Origin: Thioalkalivibrio sp.
Lineage (GTDB): Bacteria; Pseudomonadota; Gammaproteobacteria; Ectothiorhodospirales; Ectothiorhodospiraceae
Assembly (NCBI GenBank): GCA_003553165.1
Contig: PUOZ01000294.1
Location: 1-5,804, forward strand
Reading direction: 5' to 3'
Length of the DNA: 5,804 nt
In this document: in pieces, positions 5,441 through 5,804 of the stretch
How the letters are laid out: each line of letters starts with the position of its first letter
Position numbering within the stretch: the stretch's first letter is position 1
Translations under genes and position numbers: made by a program
The notes under the pieces: model-generated
What the model was told of the DNA's origin: nothing
What the model saw: only the letters and a program-made list of their open reading frames with translations
The model's database searches: none

Positions 5441-5804
5441 GAGGGGTGGCTTGCCTCCAGGTACTCGATGAACCGGCCGGCGATGTCGAGACCGCAGGCC
5501 TTGTCGAGTTCGCGAATCCCGGTGGGGCTGGTTACGTTGATCTCGGTCAGGTAATCGCCGATGACATCGAGGCCCACGAAATCAAGCCCGCGGGCGCGCA
5601 TCTCCGGTGCCAGTTGCGCGCAGATCCAGCGGTCGCGCTCGGTGAGCGGAACCGCCTCGCCGCGGCCGCCCGCCGCCAGGTTGGCACGGGACTCGCCCGC
5701 CGCGGGAATGCGCGCCAGCGCGAAGTCGACCGGCTCGCCGTGGATCAGGATGATGCGCTTGTCGCCCTGCTGGTACTCGGGCAGGAAACGCTGCGCGATC
5801 ACCG
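5437..5804 (-). CDS. gshB: Glutathione synthetase, C-terminal part (gene runs off the window)
   Basis: ATP-dependent ligase joining glycine to gamma-glutamylcysteine, the last step of glutathione synthesis, cytoplasmic. Only the last 121 residues are present; the gene continues beyond 5804, and the first codon seen (GTG) is an internal Val, not a start. The visible part is the end of the ATP-grasp domain: [15 protein letters not shown] (11-25), [20 protein letters not shown] (30-49, flexible glycine-rich loop) and [21 protein letters not shown] (73-93), where the acidic residues and Asn are the Mg-ATP ligands. The match to E. coli GshB is close over the whole segment and the C-terminus falls at the expected place. 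The stop overlaps the apbE ATG (ATGA). In Pseudomonas the next gene is tonB3-like; here apbE intervenes. Confidence 0.97.
   Translation of the reverse strand, partial: VIAQRFLPEYQQGDKRIILIHGEPVDFALARIPAAGESRANLAAGGRGEAVPLTERDRWICAQLAPEMRARGLDFVGLDVIGDYLTEINVTSPTGIRELDKACGLDIAGRFIEYLEASHPS

Noticed and set aside
4592..5554. Plus-strand open frame (320 codons) opposite apbE
   Set aside because: Antisense shadow without family motifs; apbE on the other strand carries every conserved motif over the same bases.

Overview
The window is a compact, high-GC stretch of bacterial chromosome in which every recognisable gene lies on the minus strand, so it is best read from high to low coordinates. The order is gshB (3' part), apbE, a small NusG_II-domain membrane protein, a Gx-transporter-family membrane protein, a TonB-family protein, yqgE/algH, ruvX (yqgF), pyrR, pyrB, and the first nine codons of a dihydroorotase-like gene (pyrC). 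The run gshB - tonB3-like - algH - yqgF - pyrR - pyrB - pyrC' is, as I recall it, the same order as in Pseudomonas aeruginosa (around PA0407-PA0401). This points to a gammaproteobacterium. The GC content and the extra apbE block suggest a Chromatiales/Ectothiorhodospiraceae-like lineage, but that placement is inference.

Region 1 (5804-3441): the end of glutathione synthetase is followed, through stop/start overlaps or a 6-base gap, by an ApbE lipoprotein (FAD:protein FMN transferase), a NusG_II-domain protein and a Gx-transporter-family protein. These last three form a block placed between gshB and the tonB-like gene, which are neighbours in Pseudomonas. The combination resembles the ApbE/EetA/EetB part of flavin-based extracellular electron-transfer loci of Gram-positive bacteria. 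It is the most interesting part of the window.

Region 2 (3475-2588): a TonB-family energy-transducing protein whose start lies inside the end of the Gx gene. A possible promoter lies inside that gene. No exbB or exbD is present. A 79-base gap follows, the only real intergenic space. It holds a weak promoter candidate placed so close to the next ATG that the transcript could be leaderless.

Region 3 (2508-1): yqgE/algH, ruvX, pyrR, pyrB and the start of pyrC, all overlapping or separated by only a few bases. The last three are pyrimidine-synthesis genes: PyrR (PRPP-binding regulator / uracil phosphoribosyltransferase family), the catalytic chain of aspartate transcarbamoylase with the N-terminal extension seen in Pseudomonas-type (class A) enzymes, and its dihydroorotase-like partner.

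I see no rRNA, tRNA, CRISPR array, insertion sequence or phage element. Apart from the apbE block this is an ordinary housekeeping region.
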